A model generated the notes under the pieces. That model saw only the letters and a program-made list of their open reading frames with translations, searched no databases and was not told the DNA's origin. Source: Paracoccus contaminans (GTDB taxonomy: Bacteria > Pseudomonadota > Alphaproteobacteria > Rhodobacterales > Rhodobacteraceae). Taken from it: a DNA stretch of 64,000 nucleotides. The stretch spans positions 1,019,001 through 1,083,000 of the forward strand of contig NZ_CP020612.1 in the NCBI RefSeq assembly GCF_002105555.1. Reading direction: 5' to 3'. How positions within the stretch are numbered: the stretch's first letter is position 1; each line of letters starts with the position of its first letter. The translations under genes and the position numbers were made by a program. Below, piece by piece: positions 28,621 to 37,701 of this stretch.

Positions 28621-28902
28621 TGGACAAACTTTATACTTGACATTGCGGATCGCAGGCTGTGCTGCATCATCCCAACCCGCTCGGCGGTAATGGGTTCCCC
28701 CCTGGTTTTTCCCAACGCTCTTGACTTCTGCGTGAGGACGCGCCCGGCGCCGGCAAAAATCGCCACTGCTCAACAGCTTGGCCGACAGCCCAGGGGTGCC
28801 GGATGCCTTGCGCTGCATCGTTCAGGGTAGCGCGGCTGCCTTTTCTTTGCCACAACAGGCCAACGACAGGCACCGGCATAACGGGCACGAGCGGGCAGGC
28901 AG

Positions 28903-30846
28903 ATGGCAAACTGGTGGACCAGGGGGGTCGCGGCGGCGGCGGCAGGGTGCCTGCTGACGGCGGGCGCAGGCGCGCAGACCGGCACGCAAGGAGCCGCGTC
29001 CGGCTCGGCATCGGGCGGGGTGTCCGGGTCGGGATCGGGGTCGGCATCATCGGCATCCTCGCCGCTGTCGCGGCTTTTCGGCGGCGGCGACAGGGTTGCC
29101 AATGCGCCGGTCGATCTGGTGTTCCGCGTCACCGACAACGATGCGGCCCTGGCACGAAAGCTGCGCCAGACCTCGCTTCTGACCGGCGCGCTGGCCGAAG
29201 GGCGCAGCAGCGGGCAGGACATGCTGGCGGCCGCGCGGGCCGATTATTCGCGCCTGCTGGGCACTCTGTTCGACGAGGGGCGCTATGACGCCGTCATCGA
29301 CATCCGGCTGGACGGGGTCGAGGCGGCAGGCATCGCGCCGCTGGACGCGCCCCGCTTTGTCCATCAGGTCGTCGTCACCGTCGATCCCGGCAGCCCCTTT
29401 CATTATACCCGCGCCGAGATCGCGCCGGTGGCACCGGGCACCGCGCTGCCCTCGGGCTATCGCCGGGGCGAGGTGGCGCGCACCTCGGACATGAAAAGCG
29501 CGGCGCGCGCCGGGGTCACGGGCTGGCGCGAGCAGGGCCACGCCAAGGCCGATGTCGCATCGACCGACATCATCGCCGACCACGAGGCGCACAGCGTGGA
29601 AAGCCGCATCGCCCTCACCCCCGGTCCGCTCGTGCGGTTCGGGCAGCTGGCGGCAAGCGGCAACAAGCGCCTTTCCACGCGCCGCCTGCTCAAGATCGCG
29701 GGCTTTCCCGAAGGTCAGCGCTATGATCCCGACAAGCTCGAGGAGGTGCGCAAGCGGCTGCGCCGGTCGGGCATCTTCTCGGCGATCACCCTGGAAGAAG
29801 CCCCGGTTCTCGGCCCCGGCGATGCGCTGGATGTCAAGCTGACCGTCATCGAGCAGAAGCTGCGCCGGATCGGCGGCGGGTTCGAGATATCCAGCGTCGA
29901 TGGCGCGGCGGTCAGCGGCTACTGGCTGCACCGGAACCTGCTGGGCGGGGGCGAGCGGCTGCGCGTGGATGCAGAGGTCAAGGACATGGGGTCCGGCACC
30001 TCGGGGCGCGATTACAAGCTGGGCATCCGGCTGGACCGTCCCGCGACCATCCATCCCGACGTGACCGGCTTTGTCGATGCCCGCACCGAACGGCTGCGCG
30101 AGGAGGATTATGACCTAGACCTGGGCGTTCTGGGCGTGGGGCTGTCCTGGATGCCCAATGACCGGGTGCTGGGCGAGACGCGGCTGGAATACCGCCGCTC
30201 GCGCGTGGTGGACGACGCGGGAACCGAGGATTTCACCGTGCTGGCCCTGCCCGCCAGCCTGACGCTGGACCGGCGCAAGGACGAGACGACCGATCCGCGG
30301 CGCGGCTATTGGCTGGCGGCCACCGCCACCCCCTTCCTGGGGCTGGGCGACACGGGCAGCGGGCTGCGCATGGTGGGCGAGGGGCGGGCCTATCGCAGCT
30401 TCGGCGCGGCCGAGCGGTTCACCCTGGCCGGCAGGGCACGCGCCGGCTCGATCCTGGGATCCGATCTTGCCCGTACGCCGCGCGATTACCTGTTCTATTC
30501 GGGGGGCGGCGGTTCGGTGCGCGGGCAGCCCTATGAATCGCTGGGCGCGCAGGTGATCCAGGGGCCCGATGGCCCGGTCAAGACCGGGGGGATGAGCGTG
30601 GCGAACGTCACCGGAGAGTTGCGCATGCAGGTGCGCGAAAAGATCGGCATCGTCGCCTTTGCCGATGCCGGCGAGGTCTGGACGGACAGCGGCTTTGGCG
30701 GGGACACCGACTGGCACGCCGGCGCGGGGCTGGGGGTGCGATACAAGACGCCCATCGGCCCGATCCGGCTGGACATCGCCGGCCCGGTCGCGGGCGACAC
30801 GGGCGAGGGCGTTCAATTCTATCTCGGACTGGGACAGGCATTCTGA
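28903..30846 (+). CDS. tamA: Translocation and assembly module subunit TamA
   Basis: This is an Omp85-family outer-membrane protein of 647 aa that inserts envelope proteins together with TamB. A signal peptide (about residues 1-24) is followed by a Ser/Gly-rich linker (about 30-55). POTRA domains follow (YDAVIDIRLDG and KIAGFPEGQRYDPDKLEEVRKRLRRSGIF are typical, the latter visible as RYDPDKLEEVRKRLRRSG near residue 275). The C-terminal 16-strand barrel carries LFYSGGGGSVRGQPYESLG near residue 535 and ends in phenylalanine (LGLGQAF). Its stop overlaps the tamB ATG (TGATG). It is divergent from the secreted-protein/ahcY genes. Confidence 0.95.
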   Translation: MANWWTRGVAAAAAGCLLTAGAGAQTGTQGAASGSASGGVSGSGSGSASSASSPLSRLFGGGDRVANAPVDLVFRVTDNDAALARKLRQTSLLTGALAEGRSSGQDMLAAARADYSRLLGTLFDEGRYDAVIDIRLDGVEAAGIAPLDAPRFVHQVVVTVDPGSPFHYTRAEIAPVAPGTALPSGYRRGEVARTSDMKSAARAGVTGWREQGHAKADVASTDIIADHEAHSVESRIALTPGPLVRFGQLAASGNKRLSTRRLLKIAGFPEGQRYDPDKLEEVRKRLRRSGIFSAITLEEAPVLGPGDALDVKLTVIEQKLRRIGGGFEISSVDGAAVSGYWLHRNLLGGGERLRVDAEVKDMGSGTSGRDYKLGIRLDRPATIHPDVTGFVDARTERLREEDYDLDLGVLGVGLSWMPNDRVLGETRLEYRRSRVVDDAGTEDFTVLALPASLTLDRRKDETTDPRRGYWLAATATPFLGLGDTGSGLRMVGEGRAYRSFGAAERFTLAGRARAGSILGSDLARTPRDYLFYSGGGGSVRGQPYESLGAQVIQGPDGPVKTGGMSVANVTGELRMQVREKIGIVAFADAGEVWTDSGFGGDTDWHAGAGLGVRYKTPIGPIRLDIAGPVAGDTGEGVQFYLGLGQAF

Positions 30847-33800
30847 TGAAACGCATCCTGCTGGCCCTGTCTTTGGCCCTGCCCCTGTCGCTGCCCGTGG
30901 CATTGCCCGGCCCGGCGATCGCGCAGGACGCCCCTGTCCCGCCGCCGGCCGCGGCCCAGGGGACCGACAGCGGCGCGGATGCCGCCGGCCGCGACATCGC
31001 TGCCGCTGCGGCCGCGCTGTCGGCCGAGGATGACAAGGGCTTCATCACCCGCTTTCTGGAACGCAACCTGTCCGGCGCCGGCCGGCAGGTGATCATCCGC
31101 GGCTTTGAAGGCGCGCTGTCCTCGCGCGCGACCTTTGCCGAACTGACCATCGCGGATGCCGACGGGGTGTGGATCACCCTGCGCAACGGCGCGATCCAGT
31201 GGAACCGCTCGGCCCTGTTCGCCCGGCGGATCGAGATTCAGGAGCTGTCGGCCGAGGAGATCGTGCTGCCGCGCCTGCCCGCCGGCCAGAGCCGCGCCCG
31301 CACCGCCGAGGTGCGCGAATTCGCGTTGCCGACGCTGCCGGTCGGCATCACCATCGACCGCATCGCTGCCGGGCGCGTGTCGATCGGGCAGCCTGTCTTC
31401 GGCGAGGCGGCGGATGTCTCGATCGACGGCTCGATGAACCTGGCAGGGGGCGAGGGCGCGGCCCGGCTGGCGATCAACCGCGTGGACGGCAAGCACGGCG
31501 TCTTTGCGCTGGACACCGCCTATTCCAACGCGACCACCAATCTGCGGCTCGATCTGGCGCTGGACGAGGAAGAGGGCGGGCTTTTCGCCAATATCGTCAA
31601 GCTTAACGACCGCCCGGCGGTCAAGGCGCGGATCAGCGGCGAAGGACCGCTGCGGCAGTTCGGGGTTGACCTGCAACTGGCGACCGACGGGGTGGACCGC
31701 GTCACCGGGCGCGCCTCGGCCGCCGCGCAGGCAGGGCCTGACGGCACCCCCGGCACGGCCTTCCGGCTGCAGCTCAGCGGCGACGTGGCCAGCCTGCTGC
31801 CCCCCGACAACCGGCCTTTCTTCGGCACCACCTCGCGGCTCGAGGCCGAGGGCTGGCGGGGCGAGAGCGGGCGCATCTCGGTCCCCTCGCTGCTGGTCCA
31901 TACCGAGGCGCTGGACCTGACCGGATCGGTCAGCACCAATGACAAGGGCGCGCCGCAGGCGGTGGCCCTGCAGATGAAGCTGGGCCAGGATGCCGGGGCA
32001 CCCACGCTGCCCGTGCGCCTGCCCTTTGGAGGCGAGCCGACCTATGTCCATTCGGGCAGCCTTCAGATCGGCTATGACGCGGCCCGCTCGGACGCATGGA
32101 CGCTGACCGGGCGCCTGGGGGATGTCGCCCAGAACGGCAACCGGATCGGCGCGCTGACCCTTGACGGGGGCGGCACCGTGGCCATCGTGGAGGGCAACCC
32201 CGTCCAGGCGCTGGGCCGGCTGCGCTTCGGCATCGAGGGGCTGGCACTGGCCGATGCGGGCCTGCAGCAGGCGCTCGGCACGGCCATCAGCGGCGAGACG
32301 GGCTTTGATCTGGCCCAGGGCAACGCGCTTGACCTGTCGGGGCTGACCATCAGGGGCGAGGGCTTCGGCCTGAAGGGCGATATCCGCGCCGACGGGCTGC
32401 GGTCGGGCATCACCTTGTCGGGTGAGCTTGATGCCGATCTCGGCGCGCTGGATCGCCTGTCCACCTTGGCGGGGCGGCCGCTGGCCGGCAGGGCGCATGC
32501 CCGTATGCGCGGGCTTTACACGGTGCTGACGCACGGCTTTGACGCCGAGGCGCAGATCACCGGCGATGACATCACCGTAAACCAGCCGCAGATCGACCGT
32601 CTGCTGGGCGGGCAGTCCAGCATCGTCCTCAGCGCCCGCCGGGACGAACGCGGGATCGATATCCGCGATCTGACGGTGAACGCGCAGCGCCTGACCGCCC
32701 GGGCGCAGGGGCTGGTTTCCAGCGCGGCCTCCGACCTCAAGGCAAGCCTCCGGCTCTCCAGCCTGACCGATGCCGATCCGGCGATGGCCGGCGCCCTGAC
32801 CGCCGAGGCGGCGATGACAGGGGCCGAGGGCGGGCGCCGGATCACCCTTTCCGGCGAGGCGACGGATCTGGCGCTGGGGGTCGAGCGGCTCGACACGGCC
32901 CTGAAGGGCCGCACCAGCCTGACCGCCATCGCGCAGGAAAAGGACGGGGCCTTTGCGGTCGAGACGCTGCGCCTGGCCAATCCGCAGATCACGGCGGATG
33001 GCAAGGGCAGCTTTGCCGCGGGCGCGCTGGATGCGGCGCTGAATCTCGACGTGCCCGATCTGCGCGCCTTCGGGATGGGGCTGCAAGGCTCGCTCAAGGC
33101 CAGCGCCAATGCCAGCGAACGCGGCGGGGTGCGGGTGATCGAGGCGACCGGCACCGGCAAGGATCTGCGCTTGGGGCAGCAGGACGTGGACGGCGCGCTG
33201 ACCGGGACCACCGATTTCCGCCTGTCGGCGGAACAGAAGGGATCGGCGATCACCATCCGCGACCTGCGCCTGACCAATGAGCAGATGGCAGCCCATGTGC
33301 AGGGGCTGCTGGCAGACACGGGAACGAACCTGACCGGCAATGCCGAAATCCGCTCGCTTGCTGCCTTCGGGCGGGGCTGGCGCGGGGCGCTGCGGCTTGA
33401 CGGCAGCGTGACCGACGATGGCACCGGCACGCGGGTGATCGCGCTGGACGGCACCGGGCAGGACCTGTCGCTGGGACAGCGCAACATGGACGGGATGCTG
33501 TCGGGGGAAACCCGGCTGAACGTGCGGGGGACCGAACGGAACGGTGTGCTGGACATCAGCCGCGCCGCGATCGACAACCCCAAGGCCAGGGCCGAACTGA
33601 CCGGGACGGTCGGGGGCGGGCGCACCGACCTGCGCGGATCGGTGGACCTGGCTGACCTGTCGGCACTGGGGCTGGGCTGGCGCGGATCGATCGATGCAAA
33701 AGGCAGCTTTGGCGATGACGGCACCGGCGTGCGGCGGCTGGCGGTGGACGGGACGGCCAATGACCTGTCGCTGGGCCAGGCCCAGGCCGATGCGGCACTG

Positions 33801-35723
33801 GCCGGCCCCACGCGGCTGACGCTGCGCGGCAGCGAACAGGGCGGCATCCTGACCATCGAGCAGGCGAGGGCCGAGAACGCCCGGCTCAGCGCCTCGGCGC
33901 AGGGCAAGCTCGCAGCCCGGGGGACCGACCTGACCGCAGCGTTGAAGGCCCAGAGCCTTGCATTCCTTGGCCGCGGCATCGGCGGGTCGGTCGATGCCCG
34001 CGCCCGTCTGACCGACGCCGGCGATGGGCGCCGGATCACGGCCGAGGGGACGGCCAGCGGGCTGCGGGTCGGCAATGCCAAACTCGATCCGCTGCTGTCG
34101 GGGCAGACGCGTTTTGACCTGGCGGCGGTTCGCTCGTCCCAGGGGGCGATCACGCTGGAGCGGATGAACGCCGCGAACGGGCAGCTGCGCATCGCGGCGA
34201 ACGGCAATCCCGGAACGGGGCTGGCCGTGGATGCCGGGCTGTCCGATCTGGCGCTGCTGGTGCCGGGCCTGCCCGGCCCCGCCACGGTCAAGGGAACCGT
34301 CCGCCAGGGCGCCGCCGCCTATGAGGTGAACCTGGCCGCCACCGCCCCCGGCGGGACGCGGGCAAACATCGCCGGATCGGTGGCGCGCAACCTTTCATCG
34401 GCCGATATCCGCGTCTCGGGTGTCAGCGATGCCGCGCTGGTCAATCCGCTGCTGCGCGTGCGGTCCATCGAAGGCCCGGTCGATTTCGATTTGCGGCTGA
34501 ACGGTGCGCCCTCGCTGGCCAATGTGACCGGGCGGGTCAGGCTGCCCGATGCCCAGCTTTCCGATCCCAAGCTGGGCCTGCGGGTGGAAAACCTGTCGGG
34601 CAGCGCCGAGCTGAACGGCGGCCTCATCCAGGTCAATGCCTCGGGCAATGTCTCGGGGGGCGGGCGTCTGACGGTCAGCGGCCCGGTGGACCTGCGCGGC
34701 GGCACGCGGCTGGACCTGACGGCCCGGCTGGACGGCGTCACGCTGCGCGATCCGAACCTCTATCAGACGACGGTTGATGGCACGGTGCGGATCTCGGGCG
34801 ATCCGGCGCAGGGGCCGCTGGTATCGGGAACAATCAACCTGGGCGAGACAGAGATCCGCATCCCCGCGAGCGGGTTCGGCGGCGCCAAGACGATCCCCGA
34901 CATGGTCCATCTGAAGGACCGCCCCCCCGTGCGCGCGACCCGCGCCAAGGCCGGGCTGCTGCCGTTTCCCTCTGCCGACAGCCGCATCGCCGGCATGACC
35001 GCACCCCCGGCGACGCCGCCCGCCAATCCGGCCCGGCTGGACCTGACGATCAACGCCCCCCACCAGGTCTTTGTGCGCGGCCGGGGAATCGATGCCGAGC
35101 TGGGCGGCGCGCTGCGCCTGACGGGCAATGCGCGCGCCATGATCCCGGTGGGGCAGCTTGAGCTGATCCGCGGCCGGATCGACCTGCTGGGCAAGCGCTT
35201 CGACATGACCGAGGGGCTGATCGAGCTGCAGGGCAGCATGGTCCCGGTGCTGCGGCTGGTCGCGCAGACCGTGCAGGATTCGATCACCACCCGCATCATC
35301 GTGGACGGCGACATCCGCGACCCCGACATTACCTTCGAATCCGATCCCGAACTGCCGCAGGAGGAAGTGCTGTCCCATCTGCTGTTCGGGCGGGGGCTGG
35401 ACAGCATCTCGGCCCTGCAGGCGGCGCAGCTGGCCAATGCCGTCGCCGTCTTGGCCGGCCGGGGCAGCGAGGGCATCGTGTCGAGCCTGCGCAATTCGGT
35501 CGGGCTGGACGATCTGGACCTGGCGACCGATGATGAGGGCAATGTCTCGGTCAGGGCGGGGAAATACATCTCGCGCAATGTCTATACCGACGTGTCGGTG
35601 GACGCGGACGGCAAGTCGCGCATCAACCTCAACCTCGACGTGAACGACAAGGTGACGGCGCGCGGGTCGATGGCCAGCGACGGGGAAAGCACGCTCGGGC
35701 TGTTCTATGAAAGGGATTACTGA
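30846..35723 (+). CDS. tamB: Translocation and assembly module subunit TamB
   Basis: This AsmA-like inner-membrane-anchored protein of 1625 aa has a long beta-taco groove spanning the periplasm to TamA, moving lipids or beta-barrel substrates. The N-terminal 24 residues are a signal anchor. The conserved DUF490 C-terminal domain occupies roughly residues 1280-1625, with motifs VPVLRLVAQTVQDSITT and ELPQEEVLSHLLFGRGLD near residue 1500. Between about residues 650 and 1150 the protein consists of tandem units of about 100 residues, longer than E. coli TamB (1259 aa). ATG 30846 overlaps the tamA stop. A strong downstream gap with a perfect hairpin separates it from opgG. Confidence 0.95.
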   Translation: MKRILLALSLALPLSLPVALPGPAIAQDAPVPPPAAAQGTDSGADAAGRDIAAAAAALSAEDDKGFITRFLERNLSGAGRQVIIRGFEGALSSRATFAELTIADADGVWITLRNGAIQWNRSALFARRIEIQELSAEEIVLPRLPAGQSRARTAEVREFALPTLPVGITIDRIAAGRVSIGQPVFGEAADVSIDGSMNLAGGEGAARLAINRVDGKHGVFALDTAYSNATTNLRLDLALDEEEGGLFANIVKLNDRPAVKARISGEGPLRQFGVDLQLATDGVDRVTGRASAAAQAGPDGTPGTAFRLQLSGDVASLLPPDNRPFFGTTSRLEAEGWRGESGRISVPSLLVHTEALDLTGSVSTNDKGAPQAVALQMKLGQDAGAPTLPVRLPFGGEPTYVHSGSLQIGYDAARSDAWTLTGRLGDVAQNGNRIGALTLDGGGTVAIVEGNPVQALGRLRFGIEGLALADAGLQQALGTAISGETGFDLAQGNALDLSGLTIRGEGFGLKGDIRADGLRSGITLSGELDADLGALDRLSTLAGRPLAGRAHARMRGLYTVLTHGFDAEAQITGDDITVNQPQIDRLLGGQSSIVLSARRDERGIDIRDLTVNAQRLTARAQGLVSSAASDLKASLRLSSLTDADPAMAGALTAEAAMTGAEGGRRITLSGEATDLALGVERLDTALKGRTSLTAIAQEKDGAFAVETLRLANPQITADGKGSFAAGALDAALNLDVPDLRAFGMGLQGSLKASANASERGGVRVIEATGTGKDLRLGQQDVDGALTGTTDFRLSAEQKGSAITIRDLRLTNEQMAAHVQGLLADTGTNLTGNAEIRSLAAFGRGWRGALRLDGSVTDDGTGTRVIALDGTGQDLSLGQRNMDGMLSGETRLNVRGTERNGVLDISRAAIDNPKARAELTGTVGGGRTDLRGSVDLADLSALGLGWRGSIDAKGSFGDDGTGVRRLAVDGTANDLSLGQAQADAALAGPTRLTLRGSEQGGILTIEQARAENARLSASAQGKLAARGTDLTAALKAQSLAFLGRGIGGSVDARARLTDAGDGRRITAEGTASGLRVGNAKLDPLLSGQTRFDLAAVRSSQGAITLERMNAANGQLRIAANGNPGTGLAVDAGLSDLALLVPGLPGPATVKGTVRQGAAAYEVNLAATAPGGTRANIAGSVARNLSSADIRVSGVSDAALVNPLLRVRSIEGPVDFDLRLNGAPSLANVTGRVRLPDAQLSDPKLGLRVENLSGSAELNGGLIQVNASGNVSGGGRLTVSGPVDLRGGTRLDLTARLDGVTLRDPNLYQTTVDGTVRISGDPAQGPLVSGTINLGETEIRIPASGFGGAKTIPDMVHLKDRPPVRATRAKAGLLPFPSADSRIAGMTAPPATPPANPARLDLTINAPHQVFVRGRGIDAELGGALRLTGNARAMIPVGQLELIRGRIDLLGKRFDMTEGLIELQGSMVPVLRLVAQTVQDSITTRIIVDGDIRDPDITFESDPELPQEEVLSHLLFGRGLDSISALQAAQLANAVAVLAGRGSEGIVSSLRNSVGLDDLDLATDDEGNVSVRAGKYISRNVYTDVSVDADGKSRINLNLDVNDKVTARGSMASDGESTLGLFYERDY
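32838..34331 (+). repeat. Tandem 297-300-bp repeats within tamB
   Basis: The marker GTGxDLxLGQ recurs with near-constant spacing. The marker starts are at 32838, 33135, 33435, 33735 and 34032 (residues 665, 764, 864, 964 and 1063), i.e. periods of 297, 300, 300 and 297 bases. Two weaker copies may precede at about 32240 and 32535. Each unit encodes about 100 residues of beta-strand-rich sequence. Confidence 0.85.
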
Positions 35724-36182
35724 CCACCCCGCAGCAGGGGATTCGCCTCAGGCCAGGGTGCAGATGCAGGGGGCGGCCTGTGGGCGCCGATCAGCCCGCC
35801 GGCCGCCGCGCTGTGGCGCCGGCCGGCGGAACAACGCAGGCTCTTGCGGGCGAATCGCTCTCCGGCAGGCGCTGGGCCGTCTTGCCCAGGGCCGCGGCAG
35901 AATAGTCATCGCAAAAGGCGCCCGGGATGGCGCCACCGGCAAGACAAGGGCGCCGCATCCGGGCATGCCCGCGGACTGCCTGATCCCGTGCCTGACGGGC
36001 GCGCCGCCCTGAGGGGAAATCCCGGACAGGCTGGATTCGAGGCATCTGCCGCCATCGGCATCATTCCAATTACCCTGCTGCCCGCCAGCCCATGCGGCGG
36101 GCAGCAGGGCTGCTGACAGCATTCTTGCAGGCTGACCCGGCTTTGACTAACAACCGAAGGCATTTGTAAGGGCGGGGTCACC
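35724..36182. other. Gene-free stretch between tamB and opgG, with a perfect hairpin
   Basis: No gene is visible in these 459 bases. A perfect 14-bp stem lies near its right end (separate entry). The last 30 bases before opgG are A/T-richer (ACTAACAACCGAAGGC) and may hold the opgG promoter, but I see no clear -10/-35 pair. Confidence 0.5.
36073..36109 (+). other. Perfect 14-bp inverted repeat upstream of opgG
   Basis: CCCTGCTGCCCGCC (36073-36086) and GGCGGGCAGCAGGG (36096-36109) are exact inverted copies with a 9-base loop. It lies 350 bases after tamB and 74 bases before opgG, with no T-run. It could be a protein-binding site, an mRNA stem in the opgG leader, or an atypical terminator. Confidence 0.55.
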
Positions 36183-37697
36183 GTGGAACGTCGAGTCTTT
36201 CTGGGAACGATGACCGCGGCGCTGGCCGGCGGGGTGGTCGGGGCGCGCGCCCAGACGGCCGCGCCCTTCGGCTTTGAGGAGGTCGCGCGGCTGGCCGCCG
36301 ATCTGGCGCGCGCCGGCTTTGCCCCGCCGCAGGAAAGGCTGGAGCCGCCCTTCGCCGATCTGGGCTATGATGCCTATCGCGGTATCCGCTTCAGGCGCGA
36401 GGCCGATCCCTGGCGGGATCTGGGCCGCTTCGGCCTTGATCTGCTGCCGCCGGGGATGCTTTTCAACGTGCCGGTGCGGATCAACCTGGTCGAGAACGGC
36501 GTTCCGCGGAACCTGCCGTTCGACCCTTCGGTGTTCGAATTTTCCCCGAACGGCTTTCCGCCCGATGCGGCAAAGGCGGCGCCCGGCGACATGGGCTGGT
36601 CGGGGTTCCGCCTGCGCACGGTGCTCAACCGCCCCGGCCTACTGGACGAGCTGGCGGTGTTCCAGGGGGCCAGCTATTTCCGCGTGATCGGCCGCGGTAA
36701 TGTCTATGGCCTGTCGATGCGCGGACTGGCGATCGGGACCGGCAGCGCCCAGGGCGAGGAGTTTCCCGCCTTTCGCGAGTTCTGGATCACCAGCCCGACG
36801 CCGGACAGCGAATCGCTCACGGTTCTGGCACTGCTGGACAGCCCGTCGGTGGCCGGCGCCTATGAATTCGTGCTGACGCCGGGGACCGATACGGTCGTGA
36901 ACACGCGCCTTGCGCTGTTCCCGCGGCGCGAGATGGCGGATGCGGGCATTGCGCCGCTGACCTCGATGTTCTGGTTCGGGCCGGGCGATCGCGGCAATGT
37001 CGATGATTACCGGCCCGGCGTTCATGACAGCGACGGCCTTCAGATGGTGACCGGCGGGGGCGAGCATCTGTGGCGCAGCCTGTCGAACCCGGCGGCGCTG
37101 CAGATTTCCGCCTTTTCGGATCGCGATCCCCGCGGCTTCGGCCTGATGCAGCGGGACCGGCGCTTTTCGTCCTTTGAGGATGCCGAGACGCGCTATCAGG
37201 ACCGCCCTTCGGCCTGGATCGCCCCCGAGGGCGACTGGGGCCAGGGCAGCGTGGTGCTGATCGAGATCCCGGTCGATACCGAATTCAACGACAATATCGT
37301 CAGCTTCTGGCAGCCGGCCCAGCCGCTCGCCGCAGGGGTGCGGCATGATTTCGCCTACCGCATGGCAATCGGCATGGCGCCCGCGCCCAGAACGCCGATC
37401 GCCCAGGTGGTGCAGACCCGATCGGGGCTGGCCGTTAACGGCCGCGCAACGCGCAGCTTCCTGATCGACTATGACCTTGCGCCCTTTGTCGATCAGCCCG
37501 ATCCGGTCGCCAGCGTGACCGCCTCGGACGGGGCCATTGACCATGCCTATGTCATGCGCCTGCCCGAGGCGGGGGTGATGCGCCTTGCCTTCGAGTTCCG
37601 GCCCGAACGGGCCGAGCTGGCCGAACTGACCGCGCGCCTCGACAGCGGCAATGTCCGCATGAGCGAGACCTGGCTCTATCGCTGGACCAGGGAATAA
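36183..37697 (+). CDS. opgG: Glucan biosynthesis periplasmic protein OpgG
   Basis: This periplasmic protein acts in osmoregulated periplasmic glucan (OPG) synthesis, adding or trimming beta-1,6 branches on the glucose backbone made by OpgH. It is 504 aa. The N-terminus carries a Tat-like signal (RRVFLG, residues 3-8). Family landmarks are YRGIRFRREADPW near residue 61, SYFRVIGRGNVYGLSMRGLAI (shown by SYFRVIGRGNVYG, about residue 162) and FWITSPTPDSESL near residue 200. GTG 36183 follows a purine-rich AAGGGCGGGG. It is the first gene of the opg operon, with opgH starting 4 bases later. In R. sphaeroides the operon is opgGICDH; opgI and opgD are absent here. Confidence 0.95.
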   Translation: MERRVFLGTMTAALAGGVVGARAQTAAPFGFEEVARLAADLARAGFAPPQERLEPPFADLGYDAYRGIRFRREADPWRDLGRFGLDLLPPGMLFNVPVRINLVENGVPRNLPFDPSVFEFSPNGFPPDAAKAAPGDMGWSGFRLRTVLNRPGLLDELAVFQGASYFRVIGRGNVYGLSMRGLAIGTGSAQGEEFPAFREFWITSPTPDSESLTVLALLDSPSVAGAYEFVLTPGTDTVVNTRLALFPRREMADAGIAPLTSMFWFGPGDRGNVDDYRPGVHDSDGLQMVTGGGEHLWRSLSNPAALQISAFSDRDPRGFGLMQRDRRFSSFEDAETRYQDRPSAWIAPEGDWGQGSVVLIEIPVDTEFNDNIVSFWQPAQPLAAGVRHDFAYRMAIGMAPAPRTPIAQVVQTRSGLAVNGRATRSFLIDYDLAPFVDQPDPVASVTASDGAIDHAYVMRLPEAGVMRLAFEFRPERAELAELTARLDSGNVRMSETWLYRWTRE

Positions 37698-37701
37698 CGC
37701 C

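Noticed and set aside
36073..36109. Classical Rho-independent terminator
   Set aside because: The stem is strong but no T-run follows and it lies 350 bases after tamB, so I kept it as an unassigned inverted repeat.
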